Below, piece after piece: positions 21,873 to 31,592 of a stretch of 64,000 nt of DNA. The DNA comes from Bradyrhizobium manausense. Lineage in GTDB: Bacteria; Pseudomonadota; Alphaproteobacteria; Rhizobiales; Xanthobacteraceae. The DNA lies in assembly GCF_018130615.1 (NCBI RefSeq), contig NZ_JAFCKB010000002.1, positions 310,001 through 374,000 on the forward strand. The letters run 5' to 3'. A program made the position numbers and the translations under genes. A model generated the notes under the pieces. The model was not told the origin of the DNA. It did not search any database and saw only the letters and a program-made list of their open reading frames with translations. Each line of letters opens with the position of its first letter. Position 1 is the first letter of the stretch.

Positions 21873-22325
21873 GTGACGATCGAAGCCCATCATTTCGATC
21901 TCATGCTGGAGGCGATCCGCGAAGCGGAAGCCTCGATCGCGCAAGGCGGCCTGCCGATCGGCGCCGTGCTGACGCGCGACAACAAGATCATCGCCCGCGG
22001 TCACAACAACCGCGTGCAGGAGAACAATCCAATCCTTCATGGCGAGATGAGCTGCCTGCGCGAAGCGGGCGCGATCTCGTTCCATGACACCGTCATGTAC
22101 ACCACGCTGTCGCCATGCTCGATGTGTGCCGGCGCGCTCGCTTTGTTCAAGGTCAAGCTCGTCGTGATCGGAGAGTCCGTCACGTTTCCGGGCTCCAAGG
22201 ATATTCTCGACAAGTTCGGGATTCCCTGGATCGACCTTGCCGACGATCGCTCCATCACCATGATGAGAAATTGGCGTTCCATCCCCGCCAATGAGCGCCT
22301 GTGGCAGGGCGACATCGGCAACTAA
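21873..22325 (+). CDS. Nucleoside/cytosine deaminase-fold protein
   Basis: A 150-residue zinc deaminase of the cytidine/deoxycytidylate superfamily. The zinc site is complete: H56 and the catalytic E58 in HGEMSCL, with C82 and C85 in SPCSMC. The size and LPIGAVLTRDNKIIARGHN resemble the yeast-type cytosine or guanine deaminase branch rather than tRNA adenosine deaminase. It uses a GTG start, two bases after DUF5076. Its placement inside the pdh genes is unexplained. Confidence 0.88.
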   Translation: MTIEAHHFDLMLEAIREAEASIAQGGLPIGAVLTRDNKIIARGHNNRVQENNPILHGEMSCLREAGAISFHDTVMYTTLSPCSMCAGALALFKVKLVVIGESVTFPGSKDILDKFGIPWIDLADDRSITMMRNWRSIPANERLWQGDIGN

Positions 22326-22387
22326 ACCTGGTCCGTTCGTCTTCACTTTCGAAGGCGACGTTTTGAGAAGTTCTTCGTGAGGTCAGC

Positions 22388-23740
22388 ATGCCCATCAACA
22401 TCCTGATGCCAGCTCTTTCGCCAACGATGGAGAAGGGTAACCTCGCCAAGTGGCTGAAGAAGGAAGGCGACAAGGTCAAATCCGGCGATGTCATCGCCGA
22501 GATCGAGACCGACAAGGCCACCATGGAGGTCGAAGCCATCGACGAGGGCACGATCGCCAAGATCCTGGTGCCGGAGGGGACGCAGGATGTGCCGGTCAAC
22601 GACGTGATCGCTGTGCTCGCCGGCGAGGGCGAGGACGTCAAGGCCGCAGGCAGTGCCAAGCCCAGCGCGTCGGCCGCGCCGCCCAAGGCGGCTGAGGCTC
22701 CGGCTGCAGCGCCGGCTCCCGCGCCTGCCGCGCCCAAGGCTGCAGCGCCGCCCGCAGCGGCGCCGGCACCGCAAGCTGCAGCACCCGCCGCTCAGAGCAA
22801 TGGCCATGCCGGCCGCGTGTTCTCGTCGCCTCTGGCGCGCCGCATCGCCAAGGAAGCCGGCATCGATGTCGGCATGGTCACCGGCACCGGCCCGCACGGC
22901 CGCGTGGTTGCGCGCGACGTCGAGCAGGCCAAGTCCGGCAAGGGCCTCAAGGCGCCCGCCGCGGCGCCGTCCGGCGGTGCACCCTCGATCGCACCGACCA
23001 TGTCGGACAAGCAGATCCTGTCGCTGTTCGAGCCCGGCTCCTACGACATCGTCCCGCATGACGGCATGCGCCGCACCATCGCGCAGCGCCTGACCGCGTC
23101 GATCCAGAATGTCCCGCACTTCTTCCTCACCATCGACTGTGACATCGGCAAGCTGATGGCCGCGCGCGAGGAGATCAATGCGGCTGCGCCGAAGGACAAG
23201 GAGAAGAAGCCGCTCTACAAGATCTCGGTCAACGACTTCGTCATCAAGGCGATGGCGGTGGCGCTGCAGAAGATCCCGAACTGCAACGTCAGCTGGACCG
23301 AGTCCGGCATGGTCAAGCACCACCATTCCGACGTCGGCGTTGCCGTGGCCATGCCGGGCGGCCTGATCACCCCGATCATCCGCAAGGCCGAGACCAAGAC
23401 GCTGTCCACCATTTCCAACGAGATGAAGGACTTTGCCGCGCGCGCGCGCTCTCGCAAATTGAAGCCGGAAGAATACCAGGGCGGCACCACGGCCGTTTCC
23501 AACCTCGGCATGTACGGCATCAGCCACTTCACCGCCGTGATCAACCCGCCGCACGCCACCATTCTCGCGGTCGGCACCAGCGAGGAGCGCCCCGTCGTGC
23601 GCGGCGGCAAGATCGAGATCGCGCATATGATGAGCGTGACGCTCTCGTGCGATCACCGTGCCATCGACGGCGCGCTCGGCGCCGAGCTGATCGGTGCGTT
23701 CAAGCAGCTGATCGAAAACCCCGTCATGATGATGGTCTGA
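22388..23740 (+). CDS. pdhC: Dihydrolipoamide acetyltransferase (PDH E2)
   Basis: The core of the pyruvate dehydrogenase complex, transferring acetyl groups to CoA. Residues 1-78 form a single lipoyl domain (K43 in [10 protein letters not shown]). A long Ala/Pro linker follows, then the peripheral subunit-binding domain (SSPLARRIAKEAGIDVGMVTG). The C-terminal catalytic domain has HHSDVGVAVAMPGGLITPII and the HRAIDG motif with the active-site histidine. The N-terminal lipoyl domain is nearly identical to that of PdhB. Confidence 0.97.
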   Translation: MPINILMPALSPTMEKGNLAKWLKKEGDKVKSGDVIAEIETDKATMEVEAIDEGTIAKILVPEGTQDVPVNDVIAVLAGEGEDVKAAGSAKPSASAAPPKAAEAPAAAPAPAPAAPKAAAPPAAAPAPQAAAPAAQSNGHAGRVFSSPLARRIAKEAGIDVGMVTGTGPHGRVVARDVEQAKSGKGLKAPAAAPSGGAPSIAPTMSDKQILSLFEPGSYDIVPHDGMRRTIAQRLTASIQNVPHFFLTIDCDIGKLMAAREEINAAAPKDKEKKPLYKISVNDFVIKAMAVALQKIPNCNVSWTESGMVKHHHSDVGVAVAMPGGLITPIIRKAETKTLSTISNEMKDFAARARSRKLKPEEYQGGTTAVSNLGMYGISHFTAVINPPHATILAVGTSEERPVVRGGKIEIAHMMSVTLSCDHRAIDGALGAELIGAFKQLIENPVMMMV

Positions 23741-23748
23741 ATTGGCGC

Positions 23749-23982
23749 ATGACGACGCGCTGGCCCTGGATCTCGATGCTGATTTCGCTGATCCTCACGC
23801 TCAGCCCGCTCGGCCGCGACATCGTTGACGCCGCCTTCTTTGCCGGGGAGGCGCTGTCGCGCAATATCTGGGCGCCGATCGCGCTCACCATCTTCGCCGT
23901 CATGGCACTGGTCATTCTCGCGGAATGGCTGATCAGAACGTACATCCTCAATCGCCGCGCCCGCGGCACAACGACCGCTTGA
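23749..23982 (+). CDS. Small two-helix membrane protein in the pdh cluster
   Basis: A 77-residue product with two hydrophobic stretches (about residues 6-20 and 42-62) separated by DIVDAAFFAGEALSRNIW and a basic tail. It starts eight bases after pdhC and ends 17 bases before lpdA. It is not recognised as a known family. Coding is supported by tight packing and the codon pattern. The function is unknown. Confidence 0.65.
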   Translation: MTTRWPWISMLISLILTLSPLGRDIVDAAFFAGEALSRNIWAPIALTIFAVMALVILAEWLIRTYILNRRARGTTTA

Positions 23983-23999
23983 GTTGAATGGGAGCCGCA

Positions 24000-25421
24000 A
24001 TGGCCGACACATCCTTCGACGTCATCATCATCGGCTCCGGCCCCGGCGGTTACGTCACCGCGATCCGCGCCGCCCAGCTCGGCTTCAAGGTCGCGATCGT
24101 CGAGAAATCCTATCTCGGCGGCATCTGTCTGAACTGGGGCTGCATCCCGACCAAGGCGCTGCTGCGATCGGCCGAGATCTATCACTACATGCAGCACGCC
24201 AAGGATTACGGCCTGTCGGCGGAAAAGGTCTCGTTCGACCCGAAGGCCGTGGTGCAGCGTTCGCGCGGCGTCTCCAAGCGGCTGAACGACGGCGTCGGCT
24301 TCCTGATGAAGAAGAACAAGGTGAGCGTGATCTGGGGCGCGGCCTCGATCGACGCGCCCGGCAAGGTCACCGTGAAGAAGTCCGACGTCGAGGCGCCCAA
24401 GGGGACGCTGGGCGAGGGGGCTTATCAGGCCAAGCACATCATCATCGCCACCGGCGCGCGGCCGCGCGTGCTGCCGGGCCTCGAGCCCGACAAGAAGCTG
24501 ATCTGGACCTATTTTGAAGCGATGGTGCCGGAGCGGATGCCGAAGTCGCTGCTGGTGGTCGGCTCCGGCGCGATCGGCATCGAGTTCGCCTCGTTCTTCC
24601 ACACCATGGGCTCGGACGTCACCGTCGTCGAGGTGCTGCCGCAGATCCTCCCCGTCGAGGACGCCGAGATCGCCGGCCTTGCCCGCAAACGCCTGGAGAA
24701 GCAGGGCATCAAGATCATGTCCTCGACCAAGGTGACGAAGCTCGAGAAGAAGGCCGACAGCGTCGTTGCTACCATCGACGACGGCAAGGGCAAGCCCGTT
24801 ACCACCGAATTCGAGCGCGTGATCTCGGCCGTCGGCGTCGTCGGCAATATCGAGAATCTCGGCCTGGAAAAGCTCGGCGTGAAGACCGACCGCGGCTGCA
24901 TCGTGATCGACGGTTATGGCAAGACCAACATCCCCGGCATCTACGCCATCGGTGACGTCGCCGGTCCCCCGATGCTCGCGCACAAGGCCGAGCATGAGGG
25001 CGTGATCTGCGTCGAGGCGATCAAGGGCCTGCATCCGCATCCCATGGACAAGAACATGATCCCGGGTTGCACCTATTGCCATCCGCAGGTCGCGTCGGTC
25101 GGCCTGACGGAAGCCAAGGCCAAGGAGAGCGGCCGCGAGATCCGCGTTGGCCGTTTCCCCTTCGTCGGCAACGGCAAGGCGATCGCGCTCGGCGAGGACC
25201 AGGGCCTGGTCAAGGTGATCTTCGACAAGAAGACCGGCCAATTGCTTGGCGCCCACATGGTCGGCGCCGAAGTCACCGAGTTGATCCAGGGCTACGTGGT
25301 CGCCATGAATCTGGAGACCACGGAAGAAGAGCTGATGCACACGGTGTTCCCGCATCCGACCCTGTCGGAGATGATGAAGGAAGCGGTGCTGGATGCGTAT
25401 GGACGGGTGCTGAATATTTGA
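24000..25421 (+). CDS. lpdA: Dihydrolipoamide dehydrogenase (PDH E3)
   Basis: Reoxidises dihydrolipoyl groups with NAD. The 473-residue chain has the FAD loop IIGSGPGGYVTAIRAAQLG, the redox disulfide in GGICLNWGCIPTKALL, the NAD loop VVGSGAIGIEFASFF, and the active-site histidine in TVFPHPTLSE. ATG 24000 is chosen because GGAG sits five bases ahead; the frame opens 12 bases earlier. It closes the pdh cluster. Confidence 0.97.
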   Translation: MADTSFDVIIIGSGPGGYVTAIRAAQLGFKVAIVEKSYLGGICLNWGCIPTKALLRSAEIYHYMQHAKDYGLSAEKVSFDPKAVVQRSRGVSKRLNDGVGFLMKKNKVSVIWGAASIDAPGKVTVKKSDVEAPKGTLGEGAYQAKHIIIATGARPRVLPGLEPDKKLIWTYFEAMVPERMPKSLLVVGSGAIGIEFASFFHTMGSDVTVVEVLPQILPVEDAEIAGLARKRLEKQGIKIMSSTKVTKLEKKADSVVATIDDGKGKPVTTEFERVISAVGVVGNIENLGLEKLGVKTDRGCIVIDGYGKTNIPGIYAIGDVAGPPMLAHKAEHEGVICVEAIKGLHPHPMDKNMIPGCTYCHPQVASVGLTEAKAKESGREIRVGRFPFVGNGKAIALGEDQGLVKVIFDKKTGQLLGAHMVGAEVTELIQGYVVAMNLETTEEELMHTVFPHPTLSEMMKEAVLDAYGRVLNI

Positions 25422-25450
25422 CGGGAGAGGCGGCTGCACCGTCCCGCCCC

Positions 25451-25584
25451 GTCATCCTGAGGCGCTCGCCTTGCGGCGCGCAATGGCGCCGCTGAGCAAG
25501 CCTCGAAGGATGGACGGCCAAGGTGTGGCAGCCGGGCTCGTCGCCGTTCGAGGCCTCCGCTTCGCTCCGGGACCTCAGGGTGAC
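25451..25584. repeat. Dispersed palindromic intergenic element
   Basis: It begins GTCATCCTGAGG and ends CCTCAGGGTGAC (one mismatch in the inverted ends), with nested hairpin-forming segments. It sits between lpdA and threonine synthase and occupies most of that gap. Confidence 0.6.
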
Positions 25585-25631
25585 AAGTTCACCAGCGCAT
25601 AAGCAGAACAACAAGAAAAGGGAGTGAACCC

Positions 25632-26873
25632 ATGCACGACAACGACAACCTGACCATCGAACGCCCGACTTTCGTCACCCATCTCGAATGCGCGATGGAG
25701 GGCGATCATTACGCGGCCGACGAGGTCCACAATCTCTCCAAGGCCGGCAAGCCGCTGCTGGTCCGGTACGACCTCGCCGGTGTGAAGAAGGCGCTGACCA
25801 AGGATGCGCTCAAGGAACGTCCCGGCGATATGTGGCGCTATCGCGAGCTGCTGCCGGTGCGCAAATGCAAGGACATCGTCTCGCTTGGCGAAGTCACGAC
25901 GCCGCTGATCCGGCTGCCGAAGCTCGGCAAGAAGCTCGGCGGCGGCGAGATCATCGTGAAGGACGAGGGACGCCTGCCGACCGGCTCGTTCAAGGCGCGC
26001 GGCCTGGTGATGGCGGTGTCGATGGGCAAGGCGCTCGGCATCAAGCACATGGCGATGCCGACCAACGGCAATGCTGGCGCGGCGCTCGCGGCCTACGCCA
26101 CGTCGTGCGGCATCAAGACCACGATCTTCTGCCCGGCCGATACGCCCGAGGTGAATGTCAGCGAGATCGAGCTGCAGGGCGCGACCGTCTACCGCGTCAA
26201 CGGCTATATCGACGATTGCGGCAAGATCGTCGGCGAGGGCAAGGCGAAGGTCGGCTGGTTCGACACCTCGACCCTGAAGGAGCCGTACCGGATTGAAGGC
26301 AAGAAGACGATGGGCCTCGAGCTCGCCGAGCAGCTCGGCTGGGACGTGCCCGACGTGATCTTCTATCCGACCGGCGGCGGCACCGGCCTGATCGGCATGT
26401 GGAAGGCGTTCGACGAGCTCGAGAAGATCGGCTTCATCGGCTCCAAGCGCCCGCGCATGGTGGCGGTGCAGGCCTCGGGCTGCGCGCCGATGGTGCGCGC
26501 CTATGATGCCGGCACCGAGCACGCGACGCGCTGGGAGGACGCCCACACCATCGCATCCGGCATTCGCGTGCCGCAGGCGATCGGCGACTTCCTCATCCTG
26601 CGCGCCGTGCGCGAGAGCAAGGGCTTTGCCATCGCGGTCGACGACGACAAGATCTCGGCGGCGCTGAACGAGGTCGCGCGCGAGGAGGGGCTGCTGCTGT
26701 GCCCCGAGGGCGCCGCGACCTACGCCGCCTACAAGGACAGCCTCGCCGATGGCCGCGTCTCGAAGGGTGACCGCGTAATGTTGTTCAACTGCGCGACCGG
26801 CCTGAAATACCCGCTGCCGCCAGTCACCCGCACGCTCGATCGCCACAAGCCGATCGACTACACCCAGTTCTAG
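25632..26873 (+). CDS. Threonine synthase-like PLP enzyme
   Basis: A 413-residue fold-type II pyridoxal-phosphate enzyme. The internal aldimine lysine is K121 in TGSFKARG. The phosphate loop is PTGGGTGLIGMW. It carries HLECAMEGDHYAADEVHNLS at the N-terminus, replacing the zinc-binding-like cysteine start of plant-type threonine synthases. Threonine synthase converts phosphohomoserine to threonine; the annotation rests on overall resemblance, and a related beta-elimination activity is possible. A hairpin follows it. Confidence 0.85.
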   Translation: MHDNDNLTIERPTFVTHLECAMEGDHYAADEVHNLSKAGKPLLVRYDLAGVKKALTKDALKERPGDMWRYRELLPVRKCKDIVSLGEVTTPLIRLPKLGKKLGGGEIIVKDEGRLPTGSFKARGLVMAVSMGKALGIKHMAMPTNGNAGAALAAYATSCGIKTTIFCPADTPEVNVSEIELQGATVYRVNGYIDDCGKIVGEGKAKVGWFDTSTLKEPYRIEGKKTMGLELAEQLGWDVPDVIFYPTGGGTGLIGMWKAFDELEKIGFIGSKRPRMVAVQASGCAPMVRAYDAGTEHATRWEDAHTIASGIRVPQAIGDFLILRAVRESKGFAIAVDDDKISAALNEVAREEGLLLCPEGAATYAAYKDSLADGRVSKGDRVMLFNCATGLKYPLPPVTRTLDRHKPIDYTQF

Positions 26874-26903
26874 CGCGGCAATACGTCTCTTCACGAACGA
26901 TTG

Positions 26904-26925
26904 CTCTTCCCGTACGCGGGAAGAG
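26904..26925 (+). terminator. Hairpin downstream of threonine synthase
   Basis: A perfect 9-bp stem (CTCTTCCCG / CGGGAAGAG) closes a TACG tetraloop about 30 bases after the stop. The tail is A-rich (ATAAAAAC) rather than U-rich, so intrinsic termination on the plus strand is only moderately supported. Confidence 0.5.
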
Positions 26926-26961
26926 ATAAAAACAAAAACGAGATCGTTGGGGAGATTACAA

Positions 26962-27933
26962 ATGAAGAAGGCCGTTTGGGCCGGGCTGATCGGCATTCTC
27001 GCGATCACGGGCGTCGCGCGCGCCGACGATTTTCCATCCCATCCGATCACCATCATCGTTCCTTTCGCAGCCGGCGGCCCGTCGGATGCGATGGCGCGCG
27101 TGCTTGCCGAGCGGATGCGCGTGTCGCTCGGCCAGCCGCTGGTGATCGAGAACGTCACGGGGGCCGGCGGGTCGATCGGGGTAGGGCGTGCCGTGCATTC
27201 GCCGGCCGATGGCTACACCATTTCCTTCGGTCATCTTGGCACGCATGTCGCCAACGGCGCGGTCTACAAGCTCAACTACGATCTCGTCGACGACCTTGAG
27301 CCAGTGGTGCTGCTGCCGAGCAATCCGATGATTGTGGTCAGCAAGAACGCGGTGCCCGCGACTTCACTGAAGGAGTTGCTGGCGTGGCTGAAGTCGCGCC
27401 CGTCGCCGCCAACAGCCGGCACTGCGGGCGCAGGCTCCGGCAGTCACATCGCCGGCGTCTATTTCGAAAGCGTCTCCGGCATCAAGCTGCAATACGTGCC
27501 CTATCGCGGCACGGCGCCCGCGCTGAACGATCTCATTGCCGGGCAGATCGACCTCATCGTCGACCAGACCTCCAACTCCATCAATCAGGTCCGCGCCGGT
27601 ACCATCCGCGCTTATGCCATCACCGACGACAAGCGTCTGGCCTCGGCGCCGGAAATTCCGACCGCGGAGGAGGCCGGGCTGAAGGGCTTCAACATGACGC
27701 TGTGGTCGGGAATGTGGGTGCCCAAGGGCACGCCAAAGGAGATCGTGACCAAGCTCAACGCGGCCGCCGTGGAAGCGCTAAATGATCCCGCCGTGAAGAA
27801 GCAGCTCGAAAGCCAGGGTCTGGAGATGACGCCGCAGGATCAGCTCGCGCCTGAGGCGCTCGGCAATCGTCAGAAGGCCGAGATTGCCAAATGGTGGCCG
27901 ATCATCAAGGCGGCGAACATCAAGGTGGAGTGA
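26962..27933 (+). CDS. Bug/TctC-family periplasmic solute-binding protein
   Basis: A 323-residue secreted binding protein with a signal peptide ending at VARA (about residue 21). The Bug signature follows: PITIIVPFAAGGPSDAMAR, then GAGSGSHIAGVYFES and YRGTAPALNDLIAGQID. Such proteins bind small carboxylates for tripartite tricarboxylate (TctABC) transport. No TctA or TctB gene is nearby, so it is an orphan, as most Bug proteins are. GGGGAG precedes ATG 26962. Confidence 0.92.
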   Translation: MKKAVWAGLIGILAITGVARADDFPSHPITIIVPFAAGGPSDAMARVLAERMRVSLGQPLVIENVTGAGGSIGVGRAVHSPADGYTISFGHLGTHVANGAVYKLNYDLVDDLEPVVLLPSNPMIVVSKNAVPATSLKELLAWLKSRPSPPTAGTAGAGSGSHIAGVYFESVSGIKLQYVPYRGTAPALNDLIAGQIDLIVDQTSNSINQVRAGTIRAYAITDDKRLASAPEIPTAEEAGLKGFNMTLWSGMWVPKGTPKEIVTKLNAAAVEALNDPAVKKQLESQGLEMTPQDQLAPEALGNRQKAEIAKWWPIIKAANIKVE

Positions 27934-27974
27934 GGTCGGCGACGTTCCGCCGCGTTTTCCGGACGCCGGGGCCA

Positions 27975-28370
27975 TCACCCCCGGGTTTCGCCGCCCGCCG
28001 CCAGCGCCCGCTCCAGGCATCGCATCATATCCGCGGGGGCAAACGGCTTACCGAGAAAACAGGTTGCCCCGGCGTTGAGCGCGCGCGCACGCACGCTCTC
28101 ATCCGGGTAACCCGTGATGACGATGAACGGGGTAGGCGACCCCTCCGCGCGCATCTGGGTCAGCAGATCGATGCCGGTCATCGATGGCATCTGCATGTCG
28201 GCGATCACGCACGAGGTGTCAGTCGCAACGCTCGACCTCAAAAACTCCTCGGCGGAGGCGAATGTGTGGACGATGTATCCGCGGGATTTCAAGAGATTGT
28301 TGATCGCGGCCCGCACATAAGGGTCGTCGTCGACCACCGAAATGACCGAAGCCACTGACAAGACGTCCAC
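27975..28370 (-). CDS. Stand-alone receiver-domain response regulator
   Basis: A 131-residue CheY-like receiver with no output domain. The acidic pocket is VVDDD (residues 12-16), the phospho-acceptor D58 is in CVIADMQMPSMTG, and the conserved lysine is in LGKPFAP. The start is uncertain: GTG at 28370 is preferred over the ATG at 28421. A motif shared with the histidine kinase gene upstream region lies at 28455-28473. It probably takes part in the same phosphorelay as the neighbouring FixJ/kinase pair. Confidence 0.88.
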   Translation of the reverse strand: MDVLSVASVISVVDDDPYVRAAINNLLKSRGYIVHTFASAEEFLRSSVATDTSCVIADMQMPSMTGIDLLTQMRAEGSPTPFIVITGYPDESVRARALNAGATCFLGKPFAPADMMRCLERALAAGGETRG

Positions 28371-28454
28371 TCCTTGCCCGGGACAACGCGCTTGCCGTCG
28401 TCCGCGGCTGCAGATGGGCACCCAAGGTGGACCTGCCAGTCACCATTGGAAACT

Positions 28455-28473
28455 CATACTTAGGTTTGTACGT
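28455..28473 (+). promoter_or_regulatory. Shared 19-bp motif upstream of the REC-only gene
   Basis: CATACTTAGGTTTGTACGT matches the minus-strand sequence at 31313-31331 (TATACCTAGGTTTGTCCGT) at 16 of 19 positions. Here it lies 85 bases upstream of the REC-only start and just downstream of the FixJ-type gene end. It is a candidate FixJ-type regulator site. Confidence 0.5.
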
Positions 28474-29131
28474 CGCGCTTGCTGGATTGAATTCCGAGCG
28501 CCTCGCTCATTCTCACCAGATCGGCGAGCGACTTCGCGCCCATTTTCCGCATGATCTGGCCGCGATAGATCTTGACGGTGATCTCAGCCAATCCAAGCTG
28601 GGCGGCCACCTGCTTGTTCATCAGGCCGGCCGTCACCAGCGACAATACGTCTCGCTCGCGCGAGGACAGTGACTCGAAACGCGATTTGACGGTCGAGACC
28701 ACCCTGTTGAGGTCGCGCCGCTTGCGGTCCCGCTCGATCGCGGCCCGGACTGCGTCCAGGATGTCCTGGTCGCGAACAGGCTTGGTCAGGAAGTCGACGG
28801 CGCCGCTTTTCATGGCCCGAACGGTCATGGGAATATCGCCATGACCGGTGATGAAGATGACGGGCGTGTGGATATTGGCCTTGGCAAGGTCGGACTGCAG
28901 GTCAAGGCCGCTGGCTCCGGGCAGGCGGATGTCGAGCACCAGGCAACTGGGGACTTCCGGCGGCTTGACCTGGAGGAGCTGCGGAGCCGAGCCGAATGCT
29001 TCGACCTTGAGGCCGACCGATTCGAATAGATTGGTGAGCGCACGGCGCATCGACACGTCGTCGTCGACGATGAAGACGATTGGCTGATCGCCATCGTCTT
29101 GCGCCGGCGAGGGTTCCGCGCGCTCGGTCAC
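28460..29131 (-). CDS. FixJ/NarL-type response regulator
   Basis: A 223-residue two-domain regulator. The receiver has [11 protein letters not shown], phospho-acceptor D67 in [10 protein letters not shown] and the lysine in [10 protein letters not shown] LuxR/FixJ HTH follows ([37 protein letters not shown]). Its ATG overlaps the stop of the histidine kinase gene by four bases (ATGA), so the two are translationally coupled and almost surely form a cognate pair. Confidence 0.94.
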   Translation of the reverse strand: MTERAEPSPAQDDGDQPIVFIVDDDVSMRRALTNLFESVGLKVEAFGSAPQLLQVKPPEVPSCLVLDIRLPGASGLDLQSDLAKANIHTPVIFITGHGDIPMTVRAMKSGAVDFLTKPVRDQDILDAVRAAIERDRKRRDLNRVVSTVKSRFESLSSRERDVLSLVTAGLMNKQVAAQLGLAEITVKIYRGQIMRKMGAKSLADLVRMSEALGIQSSKRDVQT

Positions 29132-31110
29132 GATGCTTCCTCTCGATGGCGGGGCAGAGCAATCTGAAAAGTCGCGCCGCGCCCCTGGTTCGGTGCTGCG
29201 GAAAGACGTCCGCCATGAGCCTCGATGATGGAGCGACAGATCGACAGGCCCATGCCCATGCCGGAGGCCTTCGTTGTAAAGAACGGCGTGAACAGACGGT
29301 CTATCGCCTGTTCACTGATGCCGACGCCGCAGTCGGCGACACTTAAAAGCACCGTCTCGTCGTCATCCGCCGCTGAGCGGATGGCCAGCTCGCGCGGGCG
29401 ATCATCGACGCCTTCCATGGCCTCAATGCCGTTCATGATCAGGTTGATCAGGACTTGTTGCAATTGGATTCGATCGCCAAAGATCTTGGGCACCGCGGAC
29501 GACAGCGCCATTCGTATCGACACGGAATGGCTGGCCATTTCGCGTTGAACGAGTGCGACGGCCTCGCGCACGACGATATTGGCATCGAGGGGAACCATCT
29601 CGATGTCCGACCGCTTGGCGAGCGCACGGACGCGACGGATGACGTCGCTGGCACGGGTGCCGTCCTCGATGATCCATTCCACGGAGCGGCGGGCCGCTTT
29701 GAAATCGGGCGGACTGCGCTGCAGCCAGGTCAGGCAGGCGTCGGCATTTGCGATCACGGCTGCAAGCGGCTGATTGATTTCATGAGCGATGGAAGCCGTC
29801 AGCTCGCCCAGCGTCGTGACGCGCGTCACATGGGCGAGCTCGGCTTGGGCCTTGCGCAGTGCGTCTTCGGCCTGGTCGGCTCGGATCGCCGCGGTTATGT
29901 CGGTGCAGACGCCGCGGTAACCCAGAAAAGCTCCCTCAGCGTCAAAGAATGGCTTGCCGCTGGTCCGGACATAGATCGGCTGGCCGTTGCGGTCTTTGCT
30001 GCGATACACCAAGTCGCGGAATGGAACGTGGGCGTCGAGCGCCGCCCGATGTTGCCGCCATTTTTCGGGTTCGAGATCCGCGTCCGGAGCGATGTCCCAC
30101 CGCGTGAGCCCGATCACGCCCGCTGGGGCGGCGGTGGTATCCGAATGCTCCGAAATCAGGGTAACACGGTGGTCCGGCCCCGTTTCCCAGAACCAGTCAG
30201 ATGCGGTCTCCGCATAGTCGCGAAAGCGCTGCTCGCTCTCGCGAAGCTTGCGCTCGGCCTCTTTGGTCGCCGTGATGTCGCTCACCGATCCCACGAACTC
30301 CACATGACCGGCGGAATCTCGCGTGGCCCGGGCCACCGCACGGACGTACTTGATGGAGCCGTCGGTCATCACGAGCCGATACTCGTGATCGTAATCTTTT
30401 CCCGCGCGCGCGGCCCGCCCTGTGGTCCGTTCCACCGCGAGCCGGTCCTCCGGATGGATCCGCTGGAGCATGACCGGGATCTGTGGCTTGCTCCCCTCGT
30501 CGCATTCGAAGATGCGGTAGGTCTCCTTGGACCAGGTGATCTCGCTGGTTGCGGCCCGCCAGCCGAAACTGCCGGTGTGGCTCAATTCCTGCGCCTGGGC
30601 GAGATAAGCCTCGCTCTGTCGCAGCGCATTCTCGGTTGCCTTGCGCTCGGTGATGTTCTCGCAGGCCACCAGCACGATTGGTCCGCCATCGGCCCGCAGC
30701 ATGGTCTTGGCGTTCTCGCGCACCCATAGCACCGAGCCGTCCTTACGCACCTTCCGGATCTCCCAGGTGTGGGACTGGTCGACGGTCTGAAGGCACAGCG
30801 CAACGCACGCGCGGACGAAGTCGCGATCCTCCTCGAAGAAGACATCCAGCACCGATCGGCCGATCAACTCTGCGGCCGAATAGCCCAACTGCGCGGCGCC
30901 GAACGTGTTCACGTTGATCACGGTTCCCGCCGGATCAACCATGAAATACATGACCGGATTATGCTCGAAGACTTGCTGCCACTGCTTGACCGCCTCGAGC
31001 AAGCCGCCATCGGGCTCGGATTGCGGCTTGGCGGTTACAGTTTGTCTGACACAGCCGGCGAGGAATTGCGCGGCTGACTTCCCAAACGTCACTGCCCGGC
31101 CAGACTTCAT
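29128..31110 (-). CDS. Three-PAS sensor histidine kinase
   Basis: About 660 residues with no clear membrane segment, so probably cytoplasmic. Three PAS regions follow one another: [19 protein letters not shown], a PAS_3-like region with [13 protein letters not shown] and [11 protein letters not shown], and a third with [12 protein letters not shown] and RGVCTDITA. The HisKA box has H443 in [12 protein letters not shown], and the ATPase domain has [18 protein letters not shown] and [12 protein letters not shown]. This is the FixL-like kinase class that pairs with FixJ regulators. No obvious haem-binding histidine could be assigned. Start 31110 is chosen for a GGGAG site; the frame is open to 31341. 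Confidence 0.9.
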   Translation of the reverse strand: MKSGRAVTFGKSAAQFLAGCVRQTVTAKPQSEPDGGLLEAVKQWQQVFEHNPVMYFMVDPAGTVINVNTFGAAQLGYSAAELIGRSVLDVFFEEDRDFVRACVALCLQTVDQSHTWEIRKVRKDGSVLWVRENAKTMLRADGGPIVLVACENITERKATENALRQSEAYLAQAQELSHTGSFGWRAATSEITWSKETYRIFECDEGSKPQIPVMLQRIHPEDRLAVERTTGRAARAGKDYDHEYRLVMTDGSIKYVRAVARATRDSAGHVEFVGSVSDITATKEAERKLRESEQRFRDYAETASDWFWETGPDHRVTLISEHSDTTAAPAGVIGLTRWDIAPDADLEPEKWRQHRAALDAHVPFRDLVYRSKDRNGQPIYVRTSGKPFFDAEGAFLGYRGVCTDITAAIRADQAEDALRKAQAELAHVTRVTTLGELTASIAHEINQPLAAVIANADACLTWLQRSPPDFKAARRSVEWIIEDGTRASDVIRRVRALAKRSDIEMVPLDANIVVREAVALVQREMASHSVSIRMALSSAVPKIFGDRIQLQQVLINLIMNGIEAMEGVDDRPRELAIRSAADDDETVLLSVADCGVGISEQAIDRLFTPFFTTKASGMGMGLSICRSIIEAHGGRLSAAPNQGRGATFQIALPRHREEAS

Positions 31111-31592
31111 CGCAGACGCTCCCGGCGCTCTCTGCGTGACGGCGAGTAGAGCACGTTGCCGCGAGGGGAGCAATTCCGGCCAACCGCTCGCCGCCCTGGC
31201 CATCGCTGCGCGGCAACCACGCCCCTGCCGCGAAAATTTCGCCGTGCCCGTGCAGCCGGAGCGTCGTGCGCTGTCTCGTTGAACATGACAAGGGGCGGGA
31301 CCCCGGGTGAATACGGACAAACCTAGGTATAGCCCCTTCAATCCTAATCATGTCGGCCGTTTACCTCCGTACAATTGAGCGGTTCGTGCTCGGCGCACTA
31401 CCCTCACGACCAATCGGGAAATGCCGACCAGCCAAATCGCAGAGGGCGCACGAGAACCGGTCCGAGGCTTACGGCCGAAGCGTCTTATCGACAGGCACTT
31501 CTCGATGCGCAACGCGATCGCCGCGATTCACGGCCTGCGAGAGGTCGATGGGAACGAACCGGCAAAAGCGCAAGCAACAGAGGGAGACAGCA
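31111..31592. other. Divergent intergenic region between the kinase and the small-protein cluster
   Basis: About 480 bases with no convincing gene. Longer versions of the flanking frames (kinase to 31341, small protein from 31350) would enter it but lack supporting ribosome sites or domain content. The shared 19-bp motif lies at 31313-31331. No terminator or RNA gene was recognised. Confidence 0.6.
31313..31331 (-). promoter_or_regulatory. Shared 19-bp motif upstream of the histidine kinase gene
   Basis: On the minus strand this reads TATACCTAGGTTTGTCCGT, 16 of 19 identical to the motif at 28455-28473. The core CCTAGG is itself a palindrome. It is about 200 bases upstream of the preferred kinase start and also faces the divergent small-protein cluster, which it could control. 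Confidence 0.5.

Noticed and set aside
22343-23656. 437-codon antisense frame across pdhC
   Set aside because: It overlaps a certain gene and has shadow-type composition.
31350-31592. N-terminal extension of the 69-residue finger protein
   Set aside because: The extra 81 residues have no ribosome site and no domain, and ATG 31593 has AGGGAG upstream.
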